This document shows, piece by piece, positions 1 to 11,895 of a stretch of DNA of 45,285 nt. The DNA comes from Branchiostoma floridae. Lineage: Eukaryota > Chordata > Leptocardii > Amphioxiformes > Branchiostomatidae. The translations under genes and the position numbers were made by a program. Within the stretch, counting starts at the first letter, position 1. Every line of letters begins with the position of its first letter. The stretch covers positions 23,924,414 to 23,969,698 of the forward strand of contig NC_049983.1 of the NCBI RefSeq assembly GCF_000003815.2, given 5' to 3'. The notes beneath the pieces were generated by a model that was not told where the DNA came from, did not search any database, and saw only the letters and a program-made list of their open reading frames with translations.

Positions 1-738
1 GATTCATTCTGACCAATCAGGGGACCGATACCCACCTGCCTGGCCTGAATCTACGTGTTACGGCGTCATAACCAACGTGGAACGGGGCCTTCTGATTGGT
101 CCGCGGCGCCTGGCTATATGATAATGTTCATTCATGCTTGTCAGGGGACGGTAAGAGGACTGTTGGCCACCATCCTGACACAGCAAAACCTCAAGCCAGG
201 TCTGGAGGCGTGCAAACTGAATCCAGTGCCCAAGGTACTGATGCGCCATGGTGCGCTGCATTGCCCTCCCACATCTCAGTTGTGCCGTCAATGCATACTA
301 GAAGACTTTACCAATGTACATCTAATGTCTGACTGAAGGATATAGAACGTAAACCCAATAGAATTACATCTGATATCCGTGGGTAATTGATTTTTCACCC
401 ATAATCATCCCCAATTGATAAGGATATGCATGTAGGAGCCTGTGGTCTATCAACTCTGCCCAGCTCTCTTCCTAGGGTGTAATTGGCGATAAGGAAACTT
501 ATCATCAGATATAAACCCTCAAAAACAAACATTAGACGCCGTCACTGGAAAAAGGCAGGATACACACAAGAGATATCTTCTCTTCTGCGTAGTGTGTTTC
601 TCCTGCATTTTCCCTGTGATTCAACTATTGTACTGAGCTTTGGATGAGGGCGGATGCATAGCTTTGATAAGGGTGTTCTTCAGAATTTTTATGAAGCCTT
701 TTCAACTTAACCGGTAATCGGTACTATCCTTAACCCAG

Positions 739-837
739 AAGGAGCACGTGAGACCGTTGGTGCTCAGCCAGAAGATTCCGCCACTCAACCACCCAGAGGT
801 CCAGCAGGGGCTGAAGGACCTGCCTCTCAGAAAGAGG
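739..837 (+). CDS. Linker exon upstream of the glycosyltransferase domain (probable)
   Basis: A 99-nt open stretch between an acceptor (taacccag) and a donor (G|GTGAGG). It enters and leaves in phase 1, which matches the acceptor at 1132/1133, so splicing joins it in frame to the glycosyltransferase exon. The peptide is rich in Ala, Pro, Gly and Gln (for example TQPPRGPAGAEG) and has no fold that I recognise; it reads as a flexible linker between an upstream domain outside the window and the enzyme domain. A longer frame with its own ATG-like start (about 748-963) overlaps it but would not splice in phase. Seen: splice signals and phase. Inferred: that this is a coding exon. Confidence 0.55.
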
Positions 838-1132
838 GTGAGGTTACTATACTTTTTGTGGACCGCAGGAAGAATAGCTTCTTGGAAATCTAAGTGTGTA
901 TCGAAATTTAAACAAAATCATGTTATTATGCTATTTTTAATGGTGCTGAAAGTCTGGGTTTGAACATTCAACATTTGCGTTTCTCTGTCAAAAAGAGTAT
1001 AAGCCAATGGTGTCGATAAGAACGTGACCTTGAATCCCTCATCCATTTGCCAGGCGGTGTGAATAATAGTTTTAAAAGGAGCAAAAGTATTTTCCATGAA
1101 TTTTCTTACCGTTTGTTTTTTGTGGTTTGCAG

Positions 1133-2370
1133 AGGGCTTTAAAGCACGAGTAGTCCTATTCGTCAATGATGAGTATGGGACTTCCAAGGGGGGGATTTCT
1201 ACTATCAACAGCCAGATGGTCCAAACCCTGACGGCAGCCAATGCAGTCGTGTACAACACTGCCCTGCATGTGCCAAAACGTGACCAGGAAGCAGCAGACA
1301 GGGACGGTGTTCAGCTGATTGGGCCAGATCTTATGGGTAAGACTGAGCCAACATTAGACTGGCTGACCTACTACCACAGTGTCCACTTTCCAGACCTACC
1401 AAAGGATGTCACCTGCATCATCGGCCACGCTGACATCACAGATACGGCGGCACGAAACATCTGGGAACAACGCTACCCACAGGCAGACCTCGTGACGATC
1501 ACCCATGTCCTACCCGAGGATACAGAGTACTACAAGGGAGGTCGGAAGGCCATGAAGGCATGGGAGAAGGAGAATGATATGCTTGATAAAATCGACAACG
1601 TAAAGGCAGCCTTCTCTGTGGGCAAGCGGATCTTCGAACACTGTGACAACATGTACAGGGGAGAGAAGAAACCGCAGAACCACTACATCTTCCTCCCGAA
1701 GCCATCCGAGATGTTCCTGGCCACCACAGTTCGACCTGGGGGACAGCAGAAGGTCGTCCTCTCCATCGGCAGGGTAAGGAAGGTGGAGAAGCTGAAAGGT
1801 CATGACCTCGCGGCACAGTCCATGGGAGAAGTAGGAGAGAGGATCAAGAACGTCCGGCTGCGCGTGCGCGGCATCAGTGAAGATGATGTCGAGACAAGCA
1901 AGAAGATCCTGGAAGACAATCTGAACAGCGACAAGCTCAACCCCACCCTCCTGCCTTACGGAACACAGGAGGACATCAGGAACGACATGATGATGGCCCA
2001 CCTTGTCCTGATGCCGTCCCGCTCCGAGCCCTTCGGACTGGTCGGCCTGGAGGCCATCGCGGCTGGCATCCCCGTCCTCATCTCCGACAAGACAGGCCTT
2101 GCAGAGTTGATCCTCGACCTGATCAAAAATGGGAATCTCAGCGCAGAGCACAGGCACGCCATCGTGGAGACCAGCGTGAACGACTCCGATCTTACGGGAG
2201 ACGTAAGGAGATGGGCAAGCAAGATCGTGGACATCCTCGAGAACAGCGACTCGGAGTTCGAGAAAGCTGCCCGGCTCAAGCGGGAGCTAGTGGAGTCCAG
2301 GTACTGGGAGGAATCCCACCTCACTTTCCTGCAGGCCTGCGGCATCCCGGCTGGAGCTGGAGATTTATAG
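1133..2370 (+). CDS. GT-B fold glycosyltransferase domain (GT4-like), terminal exon
   Basis: One exon of about 412 codons, from an acceptor (tttgcag|agggc) to a TAG at 2368-2370. It starts with a Rossmann-type strand and loop (ARVVLFVNDEYGTSKGGIST, the glycine-rich acceptor-side loop) and ends with the nucleotide-sugar side: a LSIGRV strand and, near the C-terminus, SEPFGLVGLEAIAAGIPVLI, the paired-Glu motif of GT4/GT1-type enzymes. Both Rossmann halves and both Glu are present, so activity is plausible; donor and acceptor are unknown. No signal peptide or membrane segment is visible, which suggests a cytosolic protein. The exon starts in phase 1, so this is the C-terminal domain of a larger protein whose 5' part lies outside the window. 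In lancelets and other invertebrates such domains are found fused to death-fold or STAND modules (family knowledge). An internal ATG at 1096 lies in the intron and is not the start. Confidence 0.88.
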
Positions 2371-2750
2371 AGCTCAATGGGCAACAGTGGATGCGCTGAA
2401 CAAAGCAATGGCAATGAAACATTTTGGTTTATTTGACCATTTTGTACAGTAAAGGATTGTTTTTGTCAGGACAGTTGTTAAACTTCTATCATTCCCTTAC
2501 TTTCTGCTCAAATGTGAAAAATCGAGATTGTAAGGTTTGGATTCACAGTAGTGGCAAAATATTGGACATTCTGAAACATGGGGCATTTCAAAAACTTACA
2601 AATAAGCTTACAAACCAACGGGTTATCGATTTAAATACATCATTGTGTTTTCATAACAGTCTGCATTCAGTGGCTACGAGTAAAATCTACACCAGAGGTT
2701 CATTCATGTCTCCCTTGGGAATTTCAGTACTAACAGGTTGCTCGGTGTCG
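2371..2750 (+). other. 3' flank of the glycosyltransferase gene
   Basis: Non-coding sequence after the TAG, probably 3' UTR at first. I saw no clear AATAAA here. The first foldback element begins at its end. Confidence 0.4.
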
Positions 2751-2754
2751 TTCA

Positions 2755-4720
2755 TGGCCCGTTGCTTGCCCGCTATCTCGAGCTGCGCTTTTTTTGTCAA
2801 CCCTTACGTTACGGAAGCCTGTCCGCTATCTCGAGCTGCGATTTTTTTGTCAACCCTTACGTTACGGAAACCAGTTCAAGCCAGTTGCGTGTCCGCTATC
2901 TTGAGCTGCGATCTTTTCGTCAAACGTTACGGAAGTGGTCAATTATGTCCAGGTCCTGTGTGGCCCGTTGACGGAAGTGGTCAATTATACGCAAAATCCA
3001 AACACTCAGGGCCCCAACGAATATCGAAACAGTCTATATAAAGACACGAAAATATGAAAAAATGGAGCGTTTAATACCAGTCCTATGATCTTTTAAACAC
3101 AGCCCGGTGTGATTCTTTTAGTTCATGTTTACCAGAATCGTTGGAGAATGCCCCACTGAATGACCAGCAGCATGCACGCCTGGCTTGGCACGTGTTGAGC
3201 AAATGTGCTTCCAAGTGTAAACTCGAAGGTCATACTACACATCACGCTCATTGAAGTTGGTTTTCAAGGAGCCCAGTGTACGATGATGATTATGTTTTCC
3301 GGTTCAATGCCGTGTATCAAATATTAGTTTAACAAGAGTGGAAATTTTGCTACAACAAGAGTAGAACTTTTGCTACCACGGCGTTTCAAGCTGTATAAAG
3401 AGACGACCCCTCTGGCGTTATCACGTCTGCGTTGCGTGCCAGTTTGGTGCTGTTTCGTGTGTGAGGTTGACGATTTTGAAAATGACCACCAAAATCGACT
3501 TCATTTGTTAGGTAGTGATTTTTGGCCATCAGAAGGAGAACTAATATTCCGACATTCAAAATGTTGTGCAGAACTTTGGGAGCTTACATGTCCAATTTTC
3601 TTCTAAAGAACGCTGTATTGTATTAAGGGGAAGAAACGTGAGGCCGGCGAGCCCACAGCTGGAAAAATCCGGCGGTTGGGAGAATTTAACAGTCATCAGT
3701 ACACAACCTGTCACCGAGCTTCTGTTAAGCAAAGTTCTCGTAAAAATATTACATATAGCATAATCTAAAACATTTCGAAAAATGTTTCTCTGGTAAAATG
3801 TGAAGTATGACCTTCGAGTTTACACTTGGAAGCACATTTGCTCAACACGTGCCAAGCCAGGCGTGCATGCTGCTGGTCATCCAGTGGGGCATTCTCCAAC
3901 GATTCTGGTAAACATGAACAAAAAGAATCACACCGGGCTGTGTCTCCACCTAAAAACGTTCGGTTTAAAAGATCATAGGACTGGTGTTAAACGCTCCATT
4001 TTTTCATATTTTCGTGTCTTTATATAGACTGTTTCGATATTCGTTGGGGCCCTGAGTGTTTGGATTTTGCGTATAATTGACCACTTCCGTCAACGGGCCA
4101 CACAGGACCTGGACATAATTGACCACTTCCGTAACGTTTGACGAAAAGATCGCAGCTCAAGATAGCGGACACGCAACTGGCTTGAACTGGTTTCCGTAAC
4201 GTAAGGGTTGACTAAAAAATCGCAGCTCGAGATAGCGGACAGGCTTCCATAACGTAAGGGTTGACTAAAAAATCGCAGCTCGAGATAGCGGACAGGTTTC
4301 CGTAACGTAAGGGTTGACAAAAAAAATCGCAGCTAGATATAGCGGACAGGCTTCCGTAACGTAAGGGTTGACTAAAAAATCGCAGCTCGAGATAGCGGAC
4401 AGGCTTCCGTAACGTAAGGGTTGACGAAAACATCGCAGCTCGAGATAGCGGACAGGCTTCCGTAACGTAAGGGTTGACTAAAAAATCGCAGCTCGAGATA
4501 GCGGACAGGCTTCCGTAACGTAAGGGTTGACGAAAACATCGCAGCTCGAGATAGCGGACAGGCTTCCGTAACGTAAGGGTTGACTAAAAAATCGCAGCTC
4601 GAGATAGCGGACAGGTTTCCGTAACGTAAGGGTTGACGAAAACATCGCAGCTCGAGATAGCGGACAGGCTTCCGTAACGTAAGGGTTGACGAAAAAATCG
4701 CAGCTCGTAACGTAAGGTGG
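2755..4720. mobile_element. Foldback element with tandem-repeat arms
   Basis: The left part (about 2755-3240) returns as reverse complement at about 3798-4330 and beyond. The inner arms match over several hundred bases: the stretch around 3005-3230 (overlapping the 3000s text ccccaacgaatatcgaaaca) pairs with 3800-4055. The outer arms consist of a 53-bp unit (cgcagctcgagatagcggac followed by aggcttccgtaacgtaaggg and ttgactaaaaaat). It is present about three times on the left in reverse orientation and about eleven times on the right. The central spacer (3240-3798) codes for nothing I recognise, so the element is non-autonomous. The build resembles Foldback-type elements, whose inverted termini contain tandem repeats. 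ORFs across it are repeat artefacts. Confidence 0.8.
4140..4710. repeat. 53-bp tandem repeat, about 11 units (right arm of the foldback element)
   Basis: Units differ mainly in an actaaaaaat versus acgaaaacat segment and a few point changes such as ctcgagat versus ctagatat near 4333. The two variants partly alternate, which suggests expansion of a two-unit block. Confidence 0.88.
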
Positions 4721-5928
4721 AAAAACTTGGTTGCGTGTGTCTTGTGTCTTGTTAAGAAGGACCATACGTGCTAATGCCGTTATGTAAGGTTTGCTTGAGA
4801 CTCGGTGTCCCTCTTGTGTCAGGATGGCGTGTGTCCCTTGTTAGGCTGTGGAAGGTTTTGGACGAAGGGTTGATGGAAAATGTGTATACTGTCCCAGCCC
4901 AGACAACATGAAATCCAAGTACCTGATTGGCATGTAAGGTGGATTGTGTTGCAAAAATCGGTGAATTCCCTTGGGTGCAATATCATTCTACGTTAGGTCT
5001 TCTGTTAGGTTTGGAAATGCCCCATGTTTCACAATGTCCAATTTCTTGCCATGTATATGGATTCATATCATTTACTTGTATTAAAACTGGTGGCCAGTGT
5101 GTAAATGCGGCGACTCTAAAGTTGCTACCGTGTCATATGGTGGTAACTTGCAAGTGTATAAGTCTACAGATGCAGCGACTCTAAAGTTGCTACTCCAGCT
5201 TTGTAGGCAGATAGGCTTATCTTAGGTCTCCTGTAATGATAGGACACAGTCATTGTCTTATAGACATAAGATGTAAACATTTTGACAAGTAATTTTGGAT
5301 TGCATGCCTCCTTAACATGCAAAAGGAGATGATTATAAGTGAGCTCAATGGGCATAGCAAAGGTTTACAAAGCACATGTAAATGATACAGTTGTATGATG
5401 CAAAATTACCTGCTGTTTTGTACATAGTGAAGGACTGCTGATAGTTGACATCTTTATTCAAACATCTGTATGTAAATGCTTTTTGCATTTTATAACGTTA
5501 AATATTTTTGTAGTTAGAAAATGACTGTAAATAGTTAAAGCGATCTTTATCTGTGCCATGTGAATATGTATATAAGTTGTGTAGAATCTGATGTAGTTCT
5601 CCCAAAGACAGAGATGTAATAGCCAATTGATTTTGGTATTGTTCTCAGAAGCCTGTAACAGTTTGCTTTCATTATTCACGCTAACAGTTCGTACCAGCGC
5701 AAAGATAATGGTTGTTCACCATAATTTCTAGATATGATTTAAATGTAATGCTACAGTACTATAAAATATCATTATGGTTTTTGCTATCTAAAAGAAGCAC
5801 ATTAGACAAAGGGGAAACATGTCACATCTCTGTCCGTTCTTGCAATGAAGGAGAACTGTTTCAACAAACATCATAACTGAAACTTTGGCTTGGTCTGTGA
5901 TCATTGTAAAATACGCAGCCATCAGTCT
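4721..5928. other. Intergenic, no gene seen
   Basis: AT-rich sequence with many stops on both strands. A short direct repeat, gcgactctaaagttgctac, occurs near 5108 and 5174. Nothing else to support. Confidence 0.5.
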
Positions 5929-7425
5929 GAGTTGTAGTCACACTAACAGTACCTCCCCTGGTGCTCAATTGCAAGCACACTAACAGTACCGTCCCTGGTG
6001 CCGAATTGCAGTCACACTAACAGTACCGTCCCTGGTGCTGAGTTGCAGTCACACTAACAGTACCGTCCCTGGTGCTGAATTGTAGTCACACTAACAGTAC
6101 CGTCCCTGGTGCTGAATTGCAGTCACACTAACAGTACCGTCCCTGGTGCTGAATTGCAGTCACACTAACAGTACCGTCCCTGGTGCTGAATTGCAGTCAC
6201 ACTAACAGCGCCGTCCCTGGCGCTTAATTGCAGTCACACCAACAGTGCCGTCCCTAGTGCTGAATTGCAGTCTCACTAACAGTGTTGTCCCTGGTGCTGA
6301 ATTGCAGTCTCACTAACAGTACCGTCCCTGGTGCTGAATTGCAGTCACGCTAACAGTACCGTCCCTGGTGCTGAATTGCAGTTACAATAACAGTACCGTC
6401 CCTGGTGCTGATTTGCAGTCACACTAACAGTACCGCCACTGGTGCTGAATTGCAATTGCACTAACATTATTTTCCCTGGTGCTGAATTGCAGTCACGCCA
6501 ACATTACTGTCCCTCGTGCAGAATTGCAGTCACACTAACAGTACCGTCCCTGGTACTGAATTGCAGTCACGCTAACAGTACCGTCCCTGGTGCTGAATTG
6601 CAGTCACACCAACATTACTGTCCCTCGTGCAGAATTGCAGTCACACTAACAGTACCGTCCCTGGTACTGAATTGCAGTCACACTAACAGTACCGTCTCTG
6701 GTGCTGAATTGCAGACACACTAACAGTACCGTCCCTGGTGCTGAATTGCAGTCACGCTAACAGTACCGTCCCTGGTGCTGAATTGCAGTCACACCAACAT
6801 TACTGTCCCTCGTGCAGAATTGCAGTCACGCTAACAGTACCGTCCCTGGTGCTGAATTGCAGTCACGCTAACAGCACCGTCCCTGGTGCTGAATTGCAGT
6901 CACACTAACAGTACCGTCCCTGGTGCTGAATTGCAGTCACACTAACAGTGCCATCCCTGGTGCTGAATTGCAGTCAGACTAACAGTGCCGTCCCTGGTGC
7001 TGAATTGCAGTCACACTAACAGTACCGTCCCTGGTGCTGAATTGCAGTCACACTAACAGTGCCGTCCCTGGTGCTGAATTGCAGCCACACTAACAGTACC
7101 GTCCCTGGTGCTGAATTGCAGTCACACTAACAGTGCCGTCCCTGGTGCTGAATTGCAGCCACACTAACAGTACCGTCCCTGGTGCTGAATAGCAGTCACA
7201 CTAACAGTACCGCCCCTGGTGCTGAATTGTAGTCACACTAACAGTGCCGTCCCTGGTGCTGAATAGCAGTCACACTAACAGTGCCGTCCCTGGTGCTGAA
7301 TTGCAGTCTGACTAACAGTACCGTCCCGATGCTGAATTGTAGTCACACTAACAGTACTGTCCCTGGTGCTGAATTGCAGTCCCACTAACAGGGCCGTCAC
7401 TGGTGCTAAATTGCAGTCACACTGT
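5929..7425. repeat. 37-bp satellite, about 40 units
   Basis: Head-to-tail copies of a 37-bp unit (gcagtcacactaacagtacc then gtccctggtgctgaatt). The unit length is not a multiple of three, so the ORFs through it are accidental. A variant unit with acattactgtccctcgtgca appears at about 6501, 6612 and 6797, spaced 111 and 185 bp apart, exact multiples of 37 (three and five units). This shows higher-order block copying in the middle of the array, while the edges carry diverged units. Confidence 0.95.
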
Positions 7426-8364
7426 ACTAACCATCTTGTCCTTAGTGCTTATTAATGCTGCTGTACACGCTACACACGATACAACATTCCTCATTGAGCC
7501 TTACATATGCACACATACTAATGTCATTGCATCACCACCACTGCAACAACCTATTAGGCGCACCTAGCTTTAATATACATTTCCAACAAAACTTCCAATA
7601 TTTCTGTCGTGGTGACTCCCTTTGGAAAATGCTTCAAAGCCAGTCAACAGGTGCTAACAATTGATATGAAAGTCCACAAAATTTTCCGAACGCAGTGCAT
7701 GGACAGGTGCAGGCTAGGCGGGGCTAGTCATCAGAATTAATACCAGTTTTATGAGCACAATTCTAGTTCACAATCTTCACTTAACATTACACACAGTAGC
7801 TCAGACAGCTCAATAGCAGTACCTATAGTAACCGCAAGGCGGCAGTGCTTCCAAGAGCTCTCTACAAACGTGGCCGTGGCTGGTGGCCTGATCCACCCCT
7901 CGTCCTGAGTGGCACAGCCCGAAAGGTCAGAGTTCATTCCAGACGGAAACTTCACAAAGTTTTGAAGAGGTATGTTGAAGTTTATCATTCCGTTCTGTTT
8001 AAAGTTAGCGTTAATTTTGGATGTGAGATTGAAACTTGTGTTGAAGCTACCCATAGTTATGAAACTGGCATGACAGTGTTTGAAGAATACATCCTTTAAG
8101 TGCTAATTAGTTTTACGCATGAGTTTACACGTGGGTAGGTGGGTGGGGGGCAAAGTTAAGTTTTCAAAATGTTTCACCCAATTCACCAGCTCTTTATAAA
8201 AGACACCAAGATGAGTCTAAATTGTCGCTGTACTTTTGCATTTTTTTTTTGCAGTTAAATCTTGAGTAACAAAACTAGTGATTGAATTTTAGAGTCGATG
8301 CGGATTTAGGATTAAAACGTTATCAAATTGCTTGCAGATTTTGATAGGATAGAGATTATGTGCA

Positions 8365-8432
8365 CCCGCAGAAAAAACTTGGGTGCATAGTTCCAATTTG
8401 GGGTGCACATGCATCCAGTATTTCGAGCCCTG
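8365..8432. mobile_element. hAT-like MITE end (partial)
   Basis: It ends in gtatttcgagccctg, identical to the right terminus of the element at 9949-10298, and is preceded by similar short repeats of the type gggtgcacatgca. I did not find the opposite terminus cagggctcgaaatac upstream, so this copy looks truncated or diverged. Confidence 0.5.
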
Positions 8433-8659
8433 CCGCACTTGATTGCTGATCTCTGTGAATAAGCCTTCTCACACATTCCTGACACTGTTACACAAATCGA
8501 AACAATGGTAGAGACGCCAGACTGTTTTATAAGCCCATTCATGGGTCTAAGTGCACATGCACAGGTCAAACTCTAAGGTGAAGGTCCTGACTTGTATTAC
8601 AGTTGTTGTCGCGATGATACAGCTGGACTCCATCAGTCTGTTTATCTGATTACAACATG

Positions 8660-9062
8660 GTGTATTCTGTAGACAGGTATCTCCCGAGTTACCAGCCTAA
8701 CCATGGGTAGGAGGCCGGAGGGTGATCCGACCTGCAGGAGGGCTGGGACCGAGGGTGATACACTGACAATACACCGTGTTGAAATTGTTATCTATGTCAT
8801 ACCCATTGGAGAAATCACACGTCTCAATGTGAAATGGCCTAGAACTAAAAATTGAAGCAATTTAAAATCCAATGTCTGGATCTGGTTTGCAAATCTTTGA
8901 CAGTGCCGCACTTGGAGCATAATTGGATGGTGTTTGATATATTCTATGGAATCCTGCGTGATACAAGTTAAGAACCCCATGTGATAAGGCAAGTTATCAC
9001 CAAGTTTGGAACACCCTTATTGAATGTTATAGCGGCCCAGGTATGACATAGATTATCAATTA
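8660..9062. repeat. Dispersed repeat, copy 1 (about 0.4 kb)
   Basis: It shares the core gacctgcaggagggctggga and the segments gtcatacccattgg and ccaggtatgacatag with a second copy at about 42640-43030. The halves tcatacc and ggtatga face each other, suggesting inverted termini. Non-coding; probably a MITE or SINE-like family. Confidence 0.55.
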
Positions 9063-9554
9063 TACAATTCCCATGCAGGCATGTTCTGTTTATAATTCTT
9101 AGAGACATTCATCTTTAACAATAACTAAACGCTTCACATTTATGAAATCGGGATTGATATTATGAATGAATTCAACATAAATAACATGCTAACATTACAT
9201 AGATTTGAATAACCCATTTTTGCTTCATAAACAACTTACTTAAGTACTAGTACCAACATTTACTTTGAATTAGAGTGGGCTGGCTACAAATAGGAGCAAA
9301 ATTAAGGAGCTTGTTATGTTTCATGAAAAGACCCTGAGCAGACCCCTCATCACACATTGTTTGCTTGGTGGCATCTCTTGCAGTGATTTTTGGTAGACTA
9401 TGGAAGAAACTGTTTTGCATGAATTGGTACAGTTTTGTTAGCCAAAAAGATACTTCAAGTGACCTGTGTCTAATAAGATTCTCTCCTTCCCTGTTTTGCA
9501 GCTCCATAATCAGTCAACATATGTGAAGCTCAGCATAGCATCACACAACACAAT

Positions 9555-9839
9555 ATGGAGGACACAGAGCCCAGTACAGACGACCAGGACTTCAGTAGTG
9601 CAGAGGAAAACAGGCTGCACGGGGAGTGCATCACCTGTCATCTCTCCTCTCACCTGCCGTTCCACGGGGAGTGTGGCATCACCTGTCATCTCTCCTCTCA
9701 CCTGCCGTTCCACGGGGAGTGTGGCATCACCTGTCATCTCTCCTCTCACATACCGTTCCGCGGGAATGTCAAAGTCTTCCCGGAAGACTTCAAGGTCATT
9801 GAGATCAACAATGACAGGAATTCGGTGTTCTCCAAATGA
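9555..9839 (+). CDS. Small ORF with 16-residue tandem repeats (uncertain)
   Basis: 94 codons, starting MEDTEPSTDDQDFSS and containing about three copies of a 48-bp unit (GECGITCHLSSHLPFH, rich in Cys and His). An acceptor-like site (ccctgttttgcag) lies upstream at about 9501 and the ATG has an A at -3. The Cys/His spacing does not match a zinc-finger family known to me. The opposite strand is also open for 162 codons (9510-9998), because the 48-bp unit is free of stops on both strands, so the coding strand cannot be settled by eye. It could be a first coding exon, a tiny gene or a fossil repeat. I do not recognise the product. Confidence 0.3.
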   Translation: MEDTEPSTDDQDFSSAEENRLHGECITCHLSSHLPFHGECGITCHLSSHLPFHGECGITCHLSSHIPFRGNVKVFPEDFKVIEINNDRNSVFSK

Positions 9840-9948
9840 ATTTTTGAGGGATGGGATCCAACTTAAAAGCGAGAATCCAAGTGAGCTTTCTGTGCTGGCT
9901 GTATTCAATGGTAAGTGGGCAATCTTAGAAAGATGCACCAACATACAC

Positions 9949-10298
9949 CAGGGCTCGAAATACTTTTTTCTGCATACTTGCACCAGTGCAGGTAACATTG
10001 AAAATTACCTGCACCAGACAAATTTTACCTGCACCACTATGTCTGTCAATGAATTTAGGAAGTATGGATCATACTAAAATTGTTCAGGAACAATTGCTTT
10101 TTTTCTCTTATACTTTATAGGTAGTAACATTCAATGCAGCTAATAACAATCCACATACACTTACATCATATGGCATGTATGTATAAAACCCAGTACATGG
10201 GCCAGTGCAGGTTAGGTGCAGGTAGACACCAGAAATACCTGCACAGCTACAATTTCACCTGCACTATAGTGCATATGCAGGTGGTATTTCGAGCCCTG
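9949..10298. mobile_element. hAT-like MITE
   Basis: About 350 bp with terminal inverted repeats cagggctcgaaatac and gtatttcgagccctg. Subterminal motifs of the type acctgcac occur repeatedly near both ends. No transposase. The 8-bp flanks (acatacac and tacatgta) match only partly, so the target duplication is uncertain. Confidence 0.7.
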
Positions 10299-11890
10299 TA
10301 CATGTATGTCAGCTTTCAACTTAAGTTGTAGATAACATGTTACTGAATAAGGAGACTCTTCTTACACATCCATTCCTTTATTCACACCAAAGTTTCGGTG
10401 ACTGACTGGTTCACATTGTAATGCAGCTCTAAGTGTAAATCAGATTACAGTTATAACAGACGCGGTCTCAAATGTCTGTAACCATACATTCCAAAATGTT
10501 TAGTTTTCTTATCAGCTAGCATATTTGGAAGTTTTATCAAGTAGAAGCCCCCTATACTGTGATTGTGATTCTATGCTGAATTTTCAGAATTCAATGATTT
10601 TTTGAGGGATCAAAGTCTCAGTATAATATTATGGTTAATTGTCTCCTGCTTGTTAAGAACTGGCCTTCTGTTACTTATTAAAAACCCTGAGTGTCTTGAA
10701 CAAGTCAGAGCACAGTCAATTGACTCTGACAGCTGTCAGTCAAATCAGAGACCAAAGGCAGCCATGAAGGCTATACTAGTACTAGTAGCTCTGTGGTGGG
10801 TTTATTTGATGCTGACTGAGTGAGAGTGGGTGAAAGTTGAGTAAAACTAAAAATGAGTGAGTGACAGTGAAAGTGAGCTTTCGTGTGTGCATATTATTTT
10901 CGCATAAGGCAAAAGTTTATCAGTAAATGTTAACTGATCCCTGGCTTCATGTCAGCAATATTTTAAACAATTTTGAAGATCATAGTTATATTCACCCCTG
11001 AGTTGAAGTGGCTCCCATGTGGACTATAACCTTACATCTGGTGATGAAGGGTCAAAGTCCCAGTCTGCATGTTTGTACCCGTTTGCTTGCTGATGTGGCA
11101 ATCAGGCCGCCATGTTGTAATTTTGAATTTTCCAGTCTTTTAAGCCAATATGGCAGGCACCTGAACACCATCAGGGATCCAAGAAATAGTTGTCTGCTAA
11201 CTACGAGGTATGGTCTTAAGGATTGTACATTATATTTACAATGTACGTACTAGGGGGAGGGCTGGTGCACTGGTAGGGAGGGTCATTAAGATTTTTTTAA
11301 TGGGGGAGGGGCATTGAAAAACTTTTTGAGCTTGAGGATGGCCATCTTTAGATTAGCTTAGCACGCCAGCAAAATTTGTCCATCAAAGTATAGAAAGTCA
11401 TCTCAGAGGGTCAACATCTCAGAGGGTCAACATTTTCCCTGGACCTACGTATACTATTTTTAAACACTTAAAGTGAAGACATGGTTGAAGGTCCTGACGT
11501 AGGCCCCAGCTGGCTAAATGGTTGTCCCTTTGCTATTTTTCTCCTCCATCCCACACTCTGAATATCCTGCAGTCCCTTACCATCATGTTGTATTTGCATG
11601 TCAATCCCGTCATGTACCAGATCAAACCACTGTTTACTGGATTTTTATGAGACTGACAGTATTGTCTAGTGCATTGACTGTTAAACTTTGAACAGCAGTT
11701 TGATCGTCTCATTTTCTCAAGTACATGTATACAATTAGACAGTGGCATCAGTAACTTAACAGCAGTGTCAATAGCATTTTTCAAGTATTGCTAATTTATT
11801 TATATCATCCAGATCTGTTTGTAAAAAAGCAAAGAAGACATCTAGACACCCTGTGACTCTAGATCTGTGTTGTCCATTCTGTGTTGCCCC
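10299..11890. other. Upstream region of the large ankyrin/ROCO gene, no exon seen
   Basis: Probably promoter, 5' UTR exons and first intron of the gene that starts at 11896, but I could not locate a TATA box or a 5' UTR exon. It contains a purine-rich stretch (about 10810-10880) and short accidental ORFs. Confidence 0.35.
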
Positions 11891-11895
11891 CAGAG

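Larger units (their letters stand above)
7440..9480. other. Intergenic with MITE remnants, no gene seen
   Basis: No convincing coding exon. The stretch contains one end of an hAT-like MITE (about 8365-8432) and a dispersed repeat (about 8660-9062), both listed separately. The remaining sequence is AT-rich with short accidental ORFs. Confidence 0.45.

Noticed and set aside
55-336. Overlapping ORFs at the left edge on both strands
   Set aside because: The first part matches a repeat end near 13602-13672, and no splice or domain sense appears in any frame.
1510-2414. Long minus-strand ORFs opposite the glycosyltransferase exon
   Set aside because: They mirror a strong coding exon with GT motifs on the plus strand; the peptides are of low sense.
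2424-3041. 205-codon plus-strand ORF
   Set aside because: Most of it lies in the left arm of the foldback element and consists of the 53-bp repeat.
6442-6723. 93-codon ORF with repeated AELQS/NSTVPG phrases
   Set aside because: It is the 37-bp satellite read in changing frames; a unit length not divisible by three argues against coding.
5929-7425. CRISPR-like array
   Set aside because: The units are contiguous 37-bp copies without unique spacers, in a eukaryotic setting; it is a satellite.
9501-9600. Exon at 9501-9595 as the 5' coding exon of the large gene
   Set aside because: I found no GT donor giving the phase needed to join the acceptor at 11893/11894, so I did not link it.
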